From: an uncultured Oscillospiraceae bacterium
GTDB taxonomy: Bacteria; Bacillota; Clostridia; Oscillospirales; Oscillospiraceae
DNA length: 52,363 nt
Assembly: GCA_944385365.1 (NCBI GenBank)
Contig: CALWWW010000017.1
Span: 1 to 52,363 of the forward strand
Direction of reading: 5' to 3'
A program made the translations under genes and the position numbers. The notes under the pieces were generated by a model. The model ran no database searches, was not told the DNA's origin, and saw nothing but the letters and a program-made list of their open reading frames with translations. Positions 38,102-47,139 of this stretch are shown here, in pieces. The number at the start of each line of letters is the position of its first letter. Positions within the stretch are counted from its first letter, which is position 1.

Positions 38102-38971
38102 CTACAGGCTGTTGTCGGAATAGCGGCCGAAGCCCTCACCTAGAATCTGGTGGGCCTTCTGCACAATGAGGAACGCTTCCGGGTCCAGCTCCGTCACCAG
38201 CCGTTGGAGCTGGCCCACCTGGGCCTCCTTGACGGCGCAGAGAATGACGGTTTTCGGCTGATTGGTATACGCGCCGGTGGCGGGCAGCAGCGTGGCGCCC
38301 CGGTCCAGCTGCCGGTCGATTTCATCGGCAATCTCCCGGTATTTCTCCGAGATGATCAGGAACACGCCGGAGTCGTTGCGGCCGTAGATAACGCCGTCCA
38401 TGACCACAGACATGATATACAGGGCAACGGCGCTGTACAGCGCCTTGTTGACGTCCTCAAAGACAATGCCGTTGAGGATTACAATGACGCAGTCGATGGC
38501 CAGCATGATTTTGCCGATGGGAAACCGGCGGGAACGCTGGCGCACCAGCCGGGCCAGAATATCAATGCCGCCGGTGGACGCGCCCCGCAGGAACACCAAG
38601 CCCAAACCGAAGCCGGTGATGACGCCGCCGAAAATACCGGCCAGCAGTGGTTCCGTCTGCACCACCGGCAGAAACACAAACACGTCGATGCCCACCGACA
38701 CCACTATCATGCCCAGCAGGGAGCCCAGGAAGAAGAACCGGCCCAGCCGCTTCCATCCAATGAGAAACAGTGGGATATTAGCAATCAGGGACATGGTACC
38801 GATGGCATTGAAGCCCGTCAGCTCCGCCACAATCATGGCAAGGCCCGACAGGCCGCCGCCGGTAATATCGTAGGGCCGCAGGAAAATATCGAAGCCCAGG
38901 GCGTACAGCGCCGAACCGGCGGCGATCAGCAGCACGTCCAGGACGCGTTTTTTGGTGTTTGCAGCGTTCAT
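38102..38971 (-). CDS. YitT family membrane protein
   Basis: This 289-residue protein has five or six N-terminal membrane helices (DUF161; ITGGGLSGLAMIVAELTGFN, GVITGFGLGLVFLRGASTGG) and a cytosolic C-terminal DUF2179 domain (about 210-289, KYREIADEIDRQLDRGATLL, KTVILCAVKEAQVGQLQRLV). Function is not established; family members are often multi-copy in Firmicutes. It sits 15 bp after the topoisomerase A gene in the same direction. Confidence 0.9.
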   Translation of the reverse strand: MNAANTKKRVLDVLLIAAGSALYALGFDIFLRPYDITGGGLSGLAMIVAELTGFNAIGTMSLIANIPLFLIGWKRLGRFFFLGSLLGMIVVSVGIDVFVFLPVVQTEPLLAGIFGGVITGFGLGLVFLRGASTGGIDILARLVRQRSRRFPIGKIMLAIDCVIVILNGIVFEDVNKALYSAVALYIMSVVMDGVIYGRNDSGVFLIISEKYREIADEIDRQLDRGATLLPATGAYTNQPKTVILCAVKEAQVGQLQRLVTELDPEAFLIVQKAHQILGEGFGRYSDNSL

Positions 38972-38986
38972 GGGGTCTCCTTTCCG

Positions 38987-41227
38987 TCAGAGTTCCATGG
39001 CAATCTGTGTCTCCCCGGTGTCTTCCTCCCGCAGCAGCGCGCCGGTGGCAGGCAGAGAACGGGTACGGTAGCGGGACACATTCTGAATGGGGCTTTCGGC
39101 CAGGGGCACCGCCCGGTCCAGAACGTGCTTGCGCTTGAGGGTCAGAACGGCCACGCCCTGGCTGGACCGTGTGGTTTTGGGGGCCAGCTGGGCCGTGGAG
39201 AAGACCAGCGCCCGGCCCTCGGTGGAATAGAGGACCAGTTCTTCCTCCTCTGTGAGCATCCGCACCGCCTTGAGGGGGCTCTTGTCGCAGTACGCGCCGG
39301 TCAGGCGGCGGCGGTTGGTCTTGGTATCATAGGAGGACGCGGCGATTTTGGCCACCTTGCCGTTCTCATAGACAAACAGGATATTGCCGGAGTAGTCGCC
39401 GGGCAGACACACGGCCACCACGGTTTCTCCCTCGTCCATGCTGAGCTTGGCCGGCAGATAGTCGCCCAGGACCGATGCCTTGGAGTCCTCAAACTCGGCG
39501 CATTTTGCCTTATAAACCTGGCATTTGTCGGTAAATACCAGCAATTCCGCCCGGTTGGTGGTCTCGAAGGTGGCCAACAGGCCGTCGCCCTCCTTAAACT
39601 TCTGTTCGCCGGACATCCGCAGGGACTGGGGCGTGATCTTCTTGAAATAGCCCTCCCTGGACAGGAACAGATGGACCGGATAATCCGGCGTCTCGTCCTC
39701 TTCATCGGCGGCGGGTACGTCGCTTTCGTGAATCAGGGTGGTTTTCCGGTCGGTACCATACTTTTTGATGACCTGTTCCAGCTCCGAAATAATGAGTTTC
39801 CGGATACGGGCTTCACTGTCCAGCGTCTTCTGGAGGTCTTCGATTTCCGCTTCCAGGCTGGCCGTCTCCTGAATGCGTTTGAGGATATACTCCTTATTGA
39901 TGTTGCGCAGCTTGATCTCCGCCACATACTCGGCCTGAATTTCGTCGATGCCGAAGCCGATCATCAGGTTGGGCACCACGTCCTGTTCCTGTTCCGTCTC
40001 CCGGATGATGGCGATGGCCTTATCGATATCCAGCAGGATTTTTCCCAGACCTTGCAGCAGATGGAGCTTGTCCTTTTTCTTTTGCAGCTGGAAGTAGACC
40101 CGGCGGCGGACGCACTGGCTGCGCCAGGCGGTCCACTCCTCCAGAATCTCGCCCACGCCCAGAACCTTGGGCATACCCTCAATAAGGATATTGAAGTTGC
40201 AGGAAAAGCTGTCCATCAGCGGGGTGGAGCGGAACAGCTTCTGCATGAGCTTCTCCGGGTCCACGCCCCGCTTGAGGTCGATGGTCAATTTCAGGCCGTT
40301 CAAATCGGTCTCATCGCGCATATCGGCGATTTCCCGAATTTTACCCGCCTTAATCAGTTCGGAAACCTTATCGATGATGGGTTCCGTGGCGGTGGTATAG
40401 GGAATCTCATAGATTTCTATGAGATTTCCCTCTTTGACGTAGCGCCATTTGGCCCGAACCCGGAAGGAGCCGCGGCCCGTCTCATAGATCTGCCGCATTT
40501 CCTTGGGGTCATAGAGAATTTCGCCGCCGGTGGGAAAATCGGGGGCGGGCAGCGTTTCCAGCAGGTCGCACTCCGGGTTTTTGATGCGGGCAATGGCCGT
40601 CTGGCACACCTCCCGCAGATTGAAGCCGCAGATATTGCTGGCCATGCCCACGGCAATGCCCATGTTGGCCGACACCAGCACATTGGGGAACGTGGTGGGC
40701 AGCAGCGTGGGCTCCAGCATGGAGTTGTCATAGTTGTCGATAAAGTCCACCGTATCGGCGTCAATATCCCGGAACAGCTCCTGGCAGATGGGGTCCAGCT
40801 TGGCTTCGGTGTAACGGGAAGCTGCGTAGGCCATATCCCGGGAGTAGACCTTGCCGAAGTTGCCCTTGGAGTCCACAAAGGGATGGAGCAGCGCTTCATA
40901 GCCCCGGGCCAGACGGACCATGGTCTCATAGATGGCCGCGTCGCCGTGGGGGTTTAGCCGCATGGTCTGGCCCACGATATTGGCCGACTTGGTGCGCCCG
41001 CCGTTCAAAAGCCCCATTTTATACATGGTATAGAGGAGCTTTCTGTGGGAGGGCTTGAAGCCGTCGATTTCGGGGATGGCCCGGGAGACAATGACCGACA
41101 TGGCATAGGGCATGTAGTTCAGCTCCAGGGTGTCACAGATGGGCTGTTCGAGAATTTCCGCGTGAAGTCCCTCCACGTTGGGATTCACGGTGTGTTTTGA
41201 GGGTTCCGTTGATTTTTTCCGGGCCAT
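38987..41227 (-). CDS. Type II topoisomerase subunit A (GyrA/ParC-like, divergent)
   Basis: This 746-residue breakage-reunion subunit has YMPYAMSVIVSRAIPEIDGF, KPSHRKLLYTMYKMG, the active-site Tyr139 in AASRYTEAKL, and IPYTTATEPIIDKVSELI. The usual QRPLPD block is replaced by SHRKLLYTMYK-type sequence near DGFKPSHRK, so Gly-Leu-Lys/Pro details differ from housekeeping GyrA. The C-terminal region after 520 has beta-blade-like repeats but no GyrA box (QRRGG). It is more like a topoisomerase IV or a third clostridial topoisomerase. Its partner is the TOPRIM subunit two genes upstream. Confidence 0.88.
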   Translation of the reverse strand: MARKKSTEPSKHTVNPNVEGLHAEILEQPICDTLELNYMPYAMSVIVSRAIPEIDGFKPSHRKLLYTMYKMGLLNGGRTKSANIVGQTMRLNPHGDAAIYETMVRLARGYEALLHPFVDSKGNFGKVYSRDMAYAASRYTEAKLDPICQELFRDIDADTVDFIDNYDNSMLEPTLLPTTFPNVLVSANMGIAVGMASNICGFNLREVCQTAIARIKNPECDLLETLPAPDFPTGGEILYDPKEMRQIYETGRGSFRVRAKWRYVKEGNLIEIYEIPYTTATEPIIDKVSELIKAGKIREIADMRDETDLNGLKLTIDLKRGVDPEKLMQKLFRSTPLMDSFSCNFNILIEGMPKVLGVGEILEEWTAWRSQCVRRRVYFQLQKKKDKLHLLQGLGKILLDIDKAIAIIRETEQEQDVVPNLMIGFGIDEIQAEYVAEIKLRNINKEYILKRIQETASLEAEIEDLQKTLDSEARIRKLIISELEQVIKKYGTDRKTTLIHESDVPAADEEDETPDYPVHLFLSREGYFKKITPQSLRMSGEQKFKEGDGLLATFETTNRAELLVFTDKCQVYKAKCAEFEDSKASVLGDYLPAKLSMDEGETVVAVCLPGDYSGNILFVYENGKVAKIAASSYDTKTNRRRLTGAYCDKSPLKAVRMLTEEEELVLYSTEGRALVFSTAQLAPKTTRSSQGVAVLTLKRKHVLDRAVPLAESPIQNVSRYRTRSLPATGALLREEDTGETQIAMEL

Positions 41228-41261
41228 GGGTTACCGTCCTTTGGTAAAGTATAGTCAAATA

Positions 41262-42920
41262 TCAGAAATATCCCACCTCTTCCAGTGCCATGGACACCGC
41301 TTCCGGCGGCGGCAGCGTCTCCACCAGCTCGTCGGTGACGCGGCGGGCGGTCGTCACGGACAACGTGCCTTTGCACAGGTTTTTCAGATGGAACGTCAAT
41401 GTGGCCTGTTCGCCGCTGTCGCGGCTGGCGAGGTCCAGGCCCAACACATAGTCGGCGCCGTCCACAGACAGGGCGCCGTTAAAATCGCAGCGGCCGCCGC
41501 CCCGGTCCGTAATTTGCAAGTCCAGGCCCATGCTGGGGGTCTCGGTGTAATAGAACAGGGACGCGTCGTTCAAATAATCGGTGACAAGGTCCTCCGTATG
41601 GAGGGTGTAGGTGGAGCCGGACCGGGTGAACTGGCTGTCGCCCAGGACCGACAGGAGAAGGTTGAGCGTCGTATCCACGCCCTCATAGCAGTGGAAGGCG
41701 TAGAGATTGCCCATCTCCACATCCTGCATCCGGGACAGCAGCACCAGGTCCGTGACAGTCAGGGGCTCCGCTCCATCCAGGACCGGCCAGTCCCCGTCCA
41801 GCAGATCGCCCACATACTGTTCCAGCCAGGTGGTCTGGCCCATCATCAAATCGATCAGGGGGTTCTGGATGTACAGGGTTTGGGTTTCGTTGTCATAGCG
41901 CAATTCCGCTTCCAGCCGTCCCAGCAGCCGGAACACCGCCTCGTCCTCTGCCGACAGTCCCCCGCTCTCTGCGCCGTATTCCTCCATCAGCAGGTCCATC
42001 AGCTCCGAAATGTCCACCTCCAGAGTGGTCTGGAAGCCGTCGCTGTTGGTGAGCGTATCGGTTTTGGCTGTGGCATTCAGGTGTTTATCCCCCTGGATGG
42101 TGTCAAACAGCGTCAGATCGAGGGCAATGTCCGCCGTCTCCCGGTATGTCTGCGCGGGATTTTCGCGCAGCTGCACCTCAGACAACAGGAGATTCACCAG
42201 GGTCAGCTGGGAACCATAGGTCTCTTCCAGGGAAGCCGGGTCCAGGAGGACCACAGTCTGATAGTCGCCGTCCCACAGCACCGCCAAGTCCAGCGCTTCA
42301 GCAAAGAACCGGACGGGCACAAAGGTGACGCCGCCGGTCACATAGGAAGCGCTGTCCATGGAACAGGTTCTGGTCTCCCCTGCCCCGTCTGTGACGGCCA
42401 CCGTATCGGTGTTGACGGTATGGGTCAGGGTGCGGCCATCCTCCAGAGACGCTGTCATTACGCCGCCGTCATACGTTACCGCCGCGCCCAAGGCTTCCAG
42501 CACCGGACGCGCCGGGGCCATGACGCGGCCGCACTGGTTCTCCGGCCACACGGTTGCAAAATCGATGCAGCGGTCGTTGTATTTGACGTTGATTTGTCCC
42601 GGCTCGCCGCCGGCGTCCGTCAGCTCCTGGGCCAGCCAGTCCCCGGTCTCGTCCTCCCAGTTATCATATCCCCACTGGGCGTCAAAATATCCCGAGTCAA
42701 AGCCTTCGGCATAGCCGTCGGTATAGCCATCTTCCCGTGTGCCGATGGGGCCGGGCTCGGCTTCTCCGGCTTCCCAGGCGGCAGCGCCGTCGGCGTAGCC
42801 CGCATCAAAGCCCTCGTTATAGCCGTCCCAGTATTCGTCTGAATGTGCCGCGCCTGCGGGAATGGTGTAGGTACCTGCCAGGGTCAGTGCCAAAACAATC
42901 GTGAACCATCGTTTCTTCAT
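41262..42920 (-). CDS. Secreted protein with stalk (copper amine oxidase N-like) domain
   Basis: This 552-residue exported protein has a signal peptide (MKKRWFTIVLALTLAGTYTI, PAGA). Next comes an aromatic/Gly repeat zone (about 28-85: DGYNEGFDAGYADGA, DGYTDGYAEGFDSGYFDA). A stalk domain follows at about 105-220 with APARPVLEALGAAVTYDGG and FVPVRFFAEALDLAVLWDGD, then a long uncharacterised region. The function is unknown; such domains bind cell-wall polymers. It sits oddly between two topoisomerase subunit genes, 34 and 69 bp from them, in the same direction. The ATG at 42920 has AAAGG 9 bp upstream. Confidence 0.8.
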   Translation of the reverse strand: MKKRWFTIVLALTLAGTYTIPAGAAHSDEYWDGYNEGFDAGYADGAAAWEAGEAEPGPIGTREDGYTDGYAEGFDSGYFDAQWGYDNWEDETGDWLAQELTDAGGEPGQINVKYNDRCIDFATVWPENQCGRVMAPARPVLEALGAAVTYDGGVMTASLEDGRTLTHTVNTDTVAVTDGAGETRTCSMDSASYVTGGVTFVPVRFFAEALDLAVLWDGDYQTVVLLDPASLEETYGSQLTLVNLLLSEVQLRENPAQTYRETADIALDLTLFDTIQGDKHLNATAKTDTLTNSDGFQTTLEVDISELMDLLMEEYGAESGGLSAEDEAVFRLLGRLEAELRYDNETQTLYIQNPLIDLMMGQTTWLEQYVGDLLDGDWPVLDGAEPLTVTDLVLLSRMQDVEMGNLYAFHCYEGVDTTLNLLLSVLGDSQFTRSGSTYTLHTEDLVTDYLNDASLFYYTETPSMGLDLQITDRGGGRCDFNGALSVDGADYVLGLDLASRDSGEQATLTFHLKNLCKGTLSVTTARRVTDELVETLPPPEAVSMALEEVGYF

Positions 42921-42989
42921 GTCGCTCATCCTTTCCCAATATGCAGTTTTTCCATCTCGATACCGTTCAGAACGGCGCGGCAGGCGGAA

Positions 42990-44972
42990 TTACGAAATAT
43001 CCGCCAACTCCAAATATTTATACCCGTTTTCGGCAATGTGATCCTTCCGGCCCGGCAGATTGTCGCCCAGCAGCAGGTCGAAGACCTGGGCCGTCTTTTC
43101 CGCGTCCTCGGGCATGACCTTGATGAGGCGGCGGGTGGCCGGGTTCATGGTGGTCATCCACATCATTTCCGGTTCGTTCTCACCGAGACCCTTGGAGCGG
43201 TTGACCGTGTATTTTTTGCCCTCCAATTCCTTGATAATGGTGTTCTTTTCGGCGTCGGAGTAGGCAAACCACGTTTTATCCTTGGTGGAAATCTCAAAGA
43301 GGGGCGATTCGGCAATATAGACGTACCCCTCCCGGATCAGCGTGGGCACCAGCCGGTACAGCATGGTGAGAATCAGGGTGCGGATCTGGAAGCCGTCCAC
43401 GTCGGCATCGGTACAGATGACGATTTTATTCCAGCGGAGGCTGTCCAAGTCAAACTCGGCCAAATCCTTGACCCGCTTGTCCTTGACCTCCACGCCGCAG
43501 CCCATGACCCGCAGCAGATCGGTGATGATCTCACTCTTGAAAATGCGGCCATAGTCGGCCTTCAAACAGTTCAGAATCTTGCCGCGGACGGGCATGATGC
43601 CCTGGAACTCGGCGTCCCGGCTCAGCTTGACCGAGCCCATGGCGCTGTCGCCCTCGACGATGTAGAGTTCCCGCTTGTCCCGGTCCTTGGTGCGGCAGTC
43701 CACAAACTTCTGGACCCGGTTGGAGATATCCAGGTTGCCCGACAGCTTCTTCTTGATAGAAAGCCGGGCCTTTTCGGCGGATTCGCGGCTACGCTTGTTG
43801 ACCAGGACCTGGTCCACAATGCGGTCGGCTTCAGCCTTGTTCTCGATGAAATAGACCTGGAGATTGGCCCGGAAGAACTCCACCATGGCCTCCTGGACAA
43901 ACTTGTTGGTGATGGCCTTTTTCGTCTGGTTCTCATAGGAGGTCTGGGTAGAGAAACAGTTGGTCACCAGGACCAGGCAGTCGGCCACGTCCTGGAAGGT
44001 GATCTTCGATTCATTTTTGGTGTACTTGCCCACGGACTTGATATAGGCGTCAATGGCGTAGACAAAGGCGTTGCGGACGGCCTTGTCCGGCGCGCCGCCG
44101 TACTCCAGCCAGGAGGAATTATGATAGTATTCCAGACGGCTGACCTGATTGGAAAAACAGAAGGCGGCGGAGATTTTCACCTTGTAGTCGTTCATGTCGG
44201 CCCGGTCGCGGCCTTTCCGCTCGGCTTCCCAGAACTGGGGCATGGTCATGGCCTTGCCGTCGGTGATCTCCGTCACATAGTCCAGAATGCCCTGCTGATA
44301 GCAGAACTCCGTGGTCTCAAATTTGCCGTCCTTTTCGCTGCGGAACCGGAACGTGACGCCGGCGTTGACCACAGCCTGCCGCTTGAGGACGTCGAGAAAG
44401 AATTCCTCGGGGATATCGATATCGGTAAACACCTGTAAATCCGGCAGCCAGCGGAATTTGGAGCCGGTCTTTTTGCCGCTGTAGGGGGTCTTTTCCATCT
44501 CCCCGGCAATTTCGCCCTCTTCAAAGTGGAGCTTGTACTCGAAGCCGTCCCGATGGATGACGGCGTTGAACCATTTGGAGGCGTACTGGGTGGCGCAGGC
44601 GCCCAGGCCGTTGAGGCCCAGGGAGTATTCATAGTCGCCGCCGGCGTTGTTCTGGTACTTGCCGCCGGCGTACAGCTCGCAGAACACCAGTTCCCAGTTG
44701 TATTTCTGTTCGATCTCGTTCCAGTCCACTGGGCAGCCGCGGCCGAAGTCCTCCACCTCAATGGAGTGGTCAGCGTAACGGGTGACAACGACCGTGTCGC
44801 CGTGGCCCTCTCTGGCCTCGTCGATGGCGTTGGACAGGATTTCAAAAACGGCGTGTTCGCAGCCCTCCAGGCCGTCGGAGCCAAAAATAACGGCCGGACG
44901 CTTACGCACCCGGTCAGCGCCCTTTAATGCGGAGATGCTGTCATTGCCATAGGCTTGTTTTTTCGTCTTCAT
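42990..44972 (-). CDS. Type II topoisomerase subunit B (GyrB/ParE-like, divergent)
   Basis: This 660-residue ATPase subunit has GHKL motifs EILSNAIDEAREGH (Mg-binding Asn), VEDFGRGCPVDW and GLNGLGACATQYAS. The TOPRIM domain reads YIVEGDSAMGSVKLSRD (GyrB has EGDSAGGSA) and CTDADVDGFQIRTLILTML. The closing block is MWMTTMNPATRRLIKVMPED. The replacement of EGDSAGG by EGDSAMG and of DADVDGSHI by DADVDGFQI shows it is not a housekeeping GyrB. With the subunit A gene it forms an additional decatenase or topoisomerase IV-like enzyme. First gene of the operon, ATG after GAGGAA. Confidence 0.9.
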   Translation of the reverse strand: MKTKKQAYGNDSISALKGADRVRKRPAVIFGSDGLEGCEHAVFEILSNAIDEAREGHGDTVVVTRYADHSIEVEDFGRGCPVDWNEIEQKYNWELVFCELYAGGKYQNNAGGDYEYSLGLNGLGACATQYASKWFNAVIHRDGFEYKLHFEEGEIAGEMEKTPYSGKKTGSKFRWLPDLQVFTDIDIPEEFFLDVLKRQAVVNAGVTFRFRSEKDGKFETTEFCYQQGILDYVTEITDGKAMTMPQFWEAERKGRDRADMNDYKVKISAAFCFSNQVSRLEYYHNSSWLEYGGAPDKAVRNAFVYAIDAYIKSVGKYTKNESKITFQDVADCLVLVTNCFSTQTSYENQTKKAITNKFVQEAMVEFFRANLQVYFIENKAEADRIVDQVLVNKRSRESAEKARLSIKKKLSGNLDISNRVQKFVDCRTKDRDKRELYIVEGDSAMGSVKLSRDAEFQGIMPVRGKILNCLKADYGRIFKSEIITDLLRVMGCGVEVKDKRVKDLAEFDLDSLRWNKIVICTDADVDGFQIRTLILTMLYRLVPTLIREGYVYIAESPLFEISTKDKTWFAYSDAEKNTIIKELEGKKYTVNRSKGLGENEPEMMWMTTMNPATRRLIKVMPEDAEKTAQVFDLLLGDNLPGRKDHIAENGYKYLELADIS

Positions 44973-45012
44973 TGGGATTCCTCGTTATCATAGTTGGCAT
45001 TTCTTACAGTTG

Positions 45013-45041
45013 ATTATAGTAATTCCCTGGGCAAAAGTCAA
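45013..45041 (-). promoter_or_regulatory. Promoter of the topoisomerase operon
   Basis: The minus strand has TTGACT (45036-45041), a 17-bp spacer and TATAAT (45013-45018), 41 bp before the subunit B start. Confidence 0.85.
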
Positions 45042-45093
45042 GAAAGCAGCAAATTCCCCGTTCCGCCCCGTAAAATCCGTGAAAAATGCCGTG

Positions 45094-45122
45094 TTGCTTT
45101 TTTGGCCGTTTACGGGTATGAT
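45094..45122 (+). promoter_or_regulatory. Promoter of the DUF1846 gene
   Basis: TTGCTT (45094-45099), a 17-bp spacer and TATGAT (45117-45122), divergent from the topoisomerase promoter. Confidence 0.7.
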
Positions 45123-45166
45123 GAAACCATATGTGAAAAACGCACGGAACGAAGGAGACGATACGC

Positions 45167-46651
45167 ATGAGAAGGATCGGGTTCGACAATCAAAAATACC
45201 TGGAGCTGCAATCCAAGCGCATCCTGGAGCGGGTGGATTCCTTTGGCGGCAAGCTGTATCTGGAATTCGGCGGCAAGCTCTTTGACGATTACCATGCCAG
45301 CCGGGTCCTGCCGGGCTTTGAGCCGGACAGCAAGCTGAAAATGCTGTTGCAGCTGAAGGACCACGCGGAAATCGTCATTGCCATCAACGCCGCCGACATC
45401 GAAGCCAGCAAGCGCCGGGCCGATCTGGGCATCACCTACGATCAGGACGTCATGCGTCTGGTGGACGTGTTCCGGGACGTGGGTCTCTATGTGGGCAGCG
45501 TCGTCATGACCCAGTACCACAGCCAGCGGGCCGCCGAGCAGTTCGCCCAGAAGCTGCAAAACCTCGGCGTCAAGGTCTACCGTCACTACAGTATTCCCGA
45601 TTACCCCTCCAACATTCCCCTCATTGTCTCCGACGAAGGCTTCGGCAAGAATGAGTATATCGAGACCTCCCACCCCGTGGTGGTGGTGACGGCCCCCGGC
45701 CCCGGCAGCGGCAAAATGGCCACCTGTCTGAGCCAGCTCTACCACGAGCACAAGCGGGGCATTCAGGCGGGCTACGCCAAGTACGAGACGTTCCCCATCT
45801 GGAACATCCCCCTCAAGCACCCGGTGAATCTGGCCTATGAAGCCGCCACCGCCGATCTCAGCGACGTCAACATGATTGACCCCTTCCATCTGGACGCCTA
45901 CGGCGAGACGACGGTCAACTACAACCGGGACATTGAGATTTTCCCGGTGCTGGAAGCCATGTTCAAGAAAATCTATGGCACCTGCCCCTATAAGAGCCCC
46001 ACGGATATGGGCGTCAACATGGCGGGCAACGCCATCATTGACGACGAGGTATGCCGCGAGGCGTCCCGGCAGGAGATCATCCGCCGGTATTTTGCCGCCG
46101 CCTGCGGCAAGGTCCGCGGCACCTCCACCGCCGCCGAGGTCCAGAAAATCGAAATGCTCATGAGCAGTCTCGATCTGGCCCCCGAGTCCCGTCCCTGCGT
46201 CACCCCGGCTCTGGAGCGGGCCGAGCAGACCGGCGGCCCCGCCGTGGCCATCGAGCTGCCCGACGGTACCATCGTCACGGGCAAGACTTCCAAGCTCCTG
46301 GGCGCTTCCTCCGCAGCGCTGCTCAACGCTTTGAAGCGTCTGGGCAACATCAACGACCGGATCGAGCTGATCTCCCCGGCCATCATTGCCCCCATCCAGC
46401 ATTTGAAGGTGGAACACCTGGGCAACCGGAACCCCCGGCTCCACACGGACGAGGTGCTCATTGCCCTGAGTATGTGCGCCGTCACCAATCCCACGGCGGA
46501 AATCGCCATGGAGCAGCTCAGCACGCTGCGCGGCTGCCAGGTCCACTCCTCGGTCATCCTCTCCCCTGTGGATGAAAACGTGTTCAAGAAGTTGGGCTGT
46601 GATGTCACCTGTGAGCCGGTGTATCAGTCCCACCGTCTGTATCATAAATAA
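45167..46651 (+). CDS. DUF1846 family protein
   Basis: This 494-residue cytosolic protein is of a family with solved structures but no assigned reaction. Recognisable blocks are RIGFDNQKYLELQSKRILER, LYLEFGGKLFDDYHASRVLP, VTAPGPGSGKMATCLSQLYH (a P-loop-like GPGSGKMAT), GYAKYETFPIWNIPLKHPVN and NMAGNAIIDDEVCREASRQE. The length is typical and the sequence highly regular for the family. The PGPGSGK loop and the split alpha/beta layout suggest nucleotide or phosphosugar binding, but this is inference. ATG after GAAGGAG. A hairpin repeat copy follows the stop by 18 bp. Confidence 0.9.
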   Translation: MRRIGFDNQKYLELQSKRILERVDSFGGKLYLEFGGKLFDDYHASRVLPGFEPDSKLKMLLQLKDHAEIVIAINAADIEASKRRADLGITYDQDVMRLVDVFRDVGLYVGSVVMTQYHSQRAAEQFAQKLQNLGVKVYRHYSIPDYPSNIPLIVSDEGFGKNEYIETSHPVVVVTAPGPGSGKMATCLSQLYHEHKRGIQAGYAKYETFPIWNIPLKHPVNLAYEAATADLSDVNMIDPFHLDAYGETTVNYNRDIEIFPVLEAMFKKIYGTCPYKSPTDMGVNMAGNAIIDDEVCREASRQEIIRRYFAAACGKVRGTSTAAEVQKIEMLMSSLDLAPESRPCVTPALERAEQTGGPAVAIELPDGTIVTGKTSKLLGASSAALLNALKRLGNINDRIELISPAIIAPIQHLKVEHLGNRNPRLHTDEVLIALSMCAVTNPTAEIAMEQLSTLRGCQVHSSVILSPVDENVFKKLGCDVTCEPVYQSHRLYHK

Positions 46652-46668
46652 AAACTATAAAAGTTTTA

Positions 46669-47028
46669 CTCGATTTTTTTCTTGTAGGGACCTCCCCCCG
46701 CCCGTATGTCTGCGGTTCTCGCCGGGCCTTTTCCGCCATGGCGGCGGTGCGGCTTCTTGCCATACATACAGTATGGCTGCGAATCCACACCTTGCCCTGA
46801 CGAAAAATTCCTCGACGCGCACTCTTGCCAACGGACGGTGTGCTGTCCAAATCGCGGAGTCCAGAGGCAGAGCCTTTGGTCGCGCCTCGCAAGGCGCGAA
46901 ATACCCGCCCGCCGCAGCGGGCGAAACACCCAATCGTCCCAAAGCGCCATCCGCAGATGGCGCAATCCCCGGCCAGCGGCCATGCGCCCCACCGCCGCCC
47001 CCTCCGCGGGGCGGACGATGGGGCGCAT
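46669..47028 (+). repeat. Modular hairpin repeat element, copy 3 (full length)
   Basis: It begins with AAAAGTTTTACTCGATTTTT and contains CATAC-ATACA-GTATG, CCAGAGGC/GCCTTTGG, the units CGCGCCT-CGCA-AGGCGCG and CGCCCGC-CGCA-GCGGGCG with AAATACC/AAACACC spacers, then CGCCATC-CGCA-GATGGCG. It closes with a hairpin at 46982-47028 (ATGCGCCCCA and TGGGGCGCAT). That closing hairpin occupies the same place as AACGCCCCCGG/CCGGGGGCGTT in copy 2 but has different, again complementary, arms. The following 110 bp lead to the GH3 gene without a clear promoter box. Confidence 0.85.
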
Positions 47029-47139
47029 CTTTCTATCCCTCCCCCACTGTTTCCCGAATGTTCACAAATCTTCCCTTGTATTTTCCCCGCGCACCCTGTA
47101 GAATGGTTGTGCGATTTTCATAGAAACGAGGTATTTCCC

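Noticed and set aside
38150-40957. Plus-strand open frame of about 935 codons opposite the YitT and topoisomerase A genes
   Set aside because: Antisense shadow of two clear genes, with no domain and no ribosome site.
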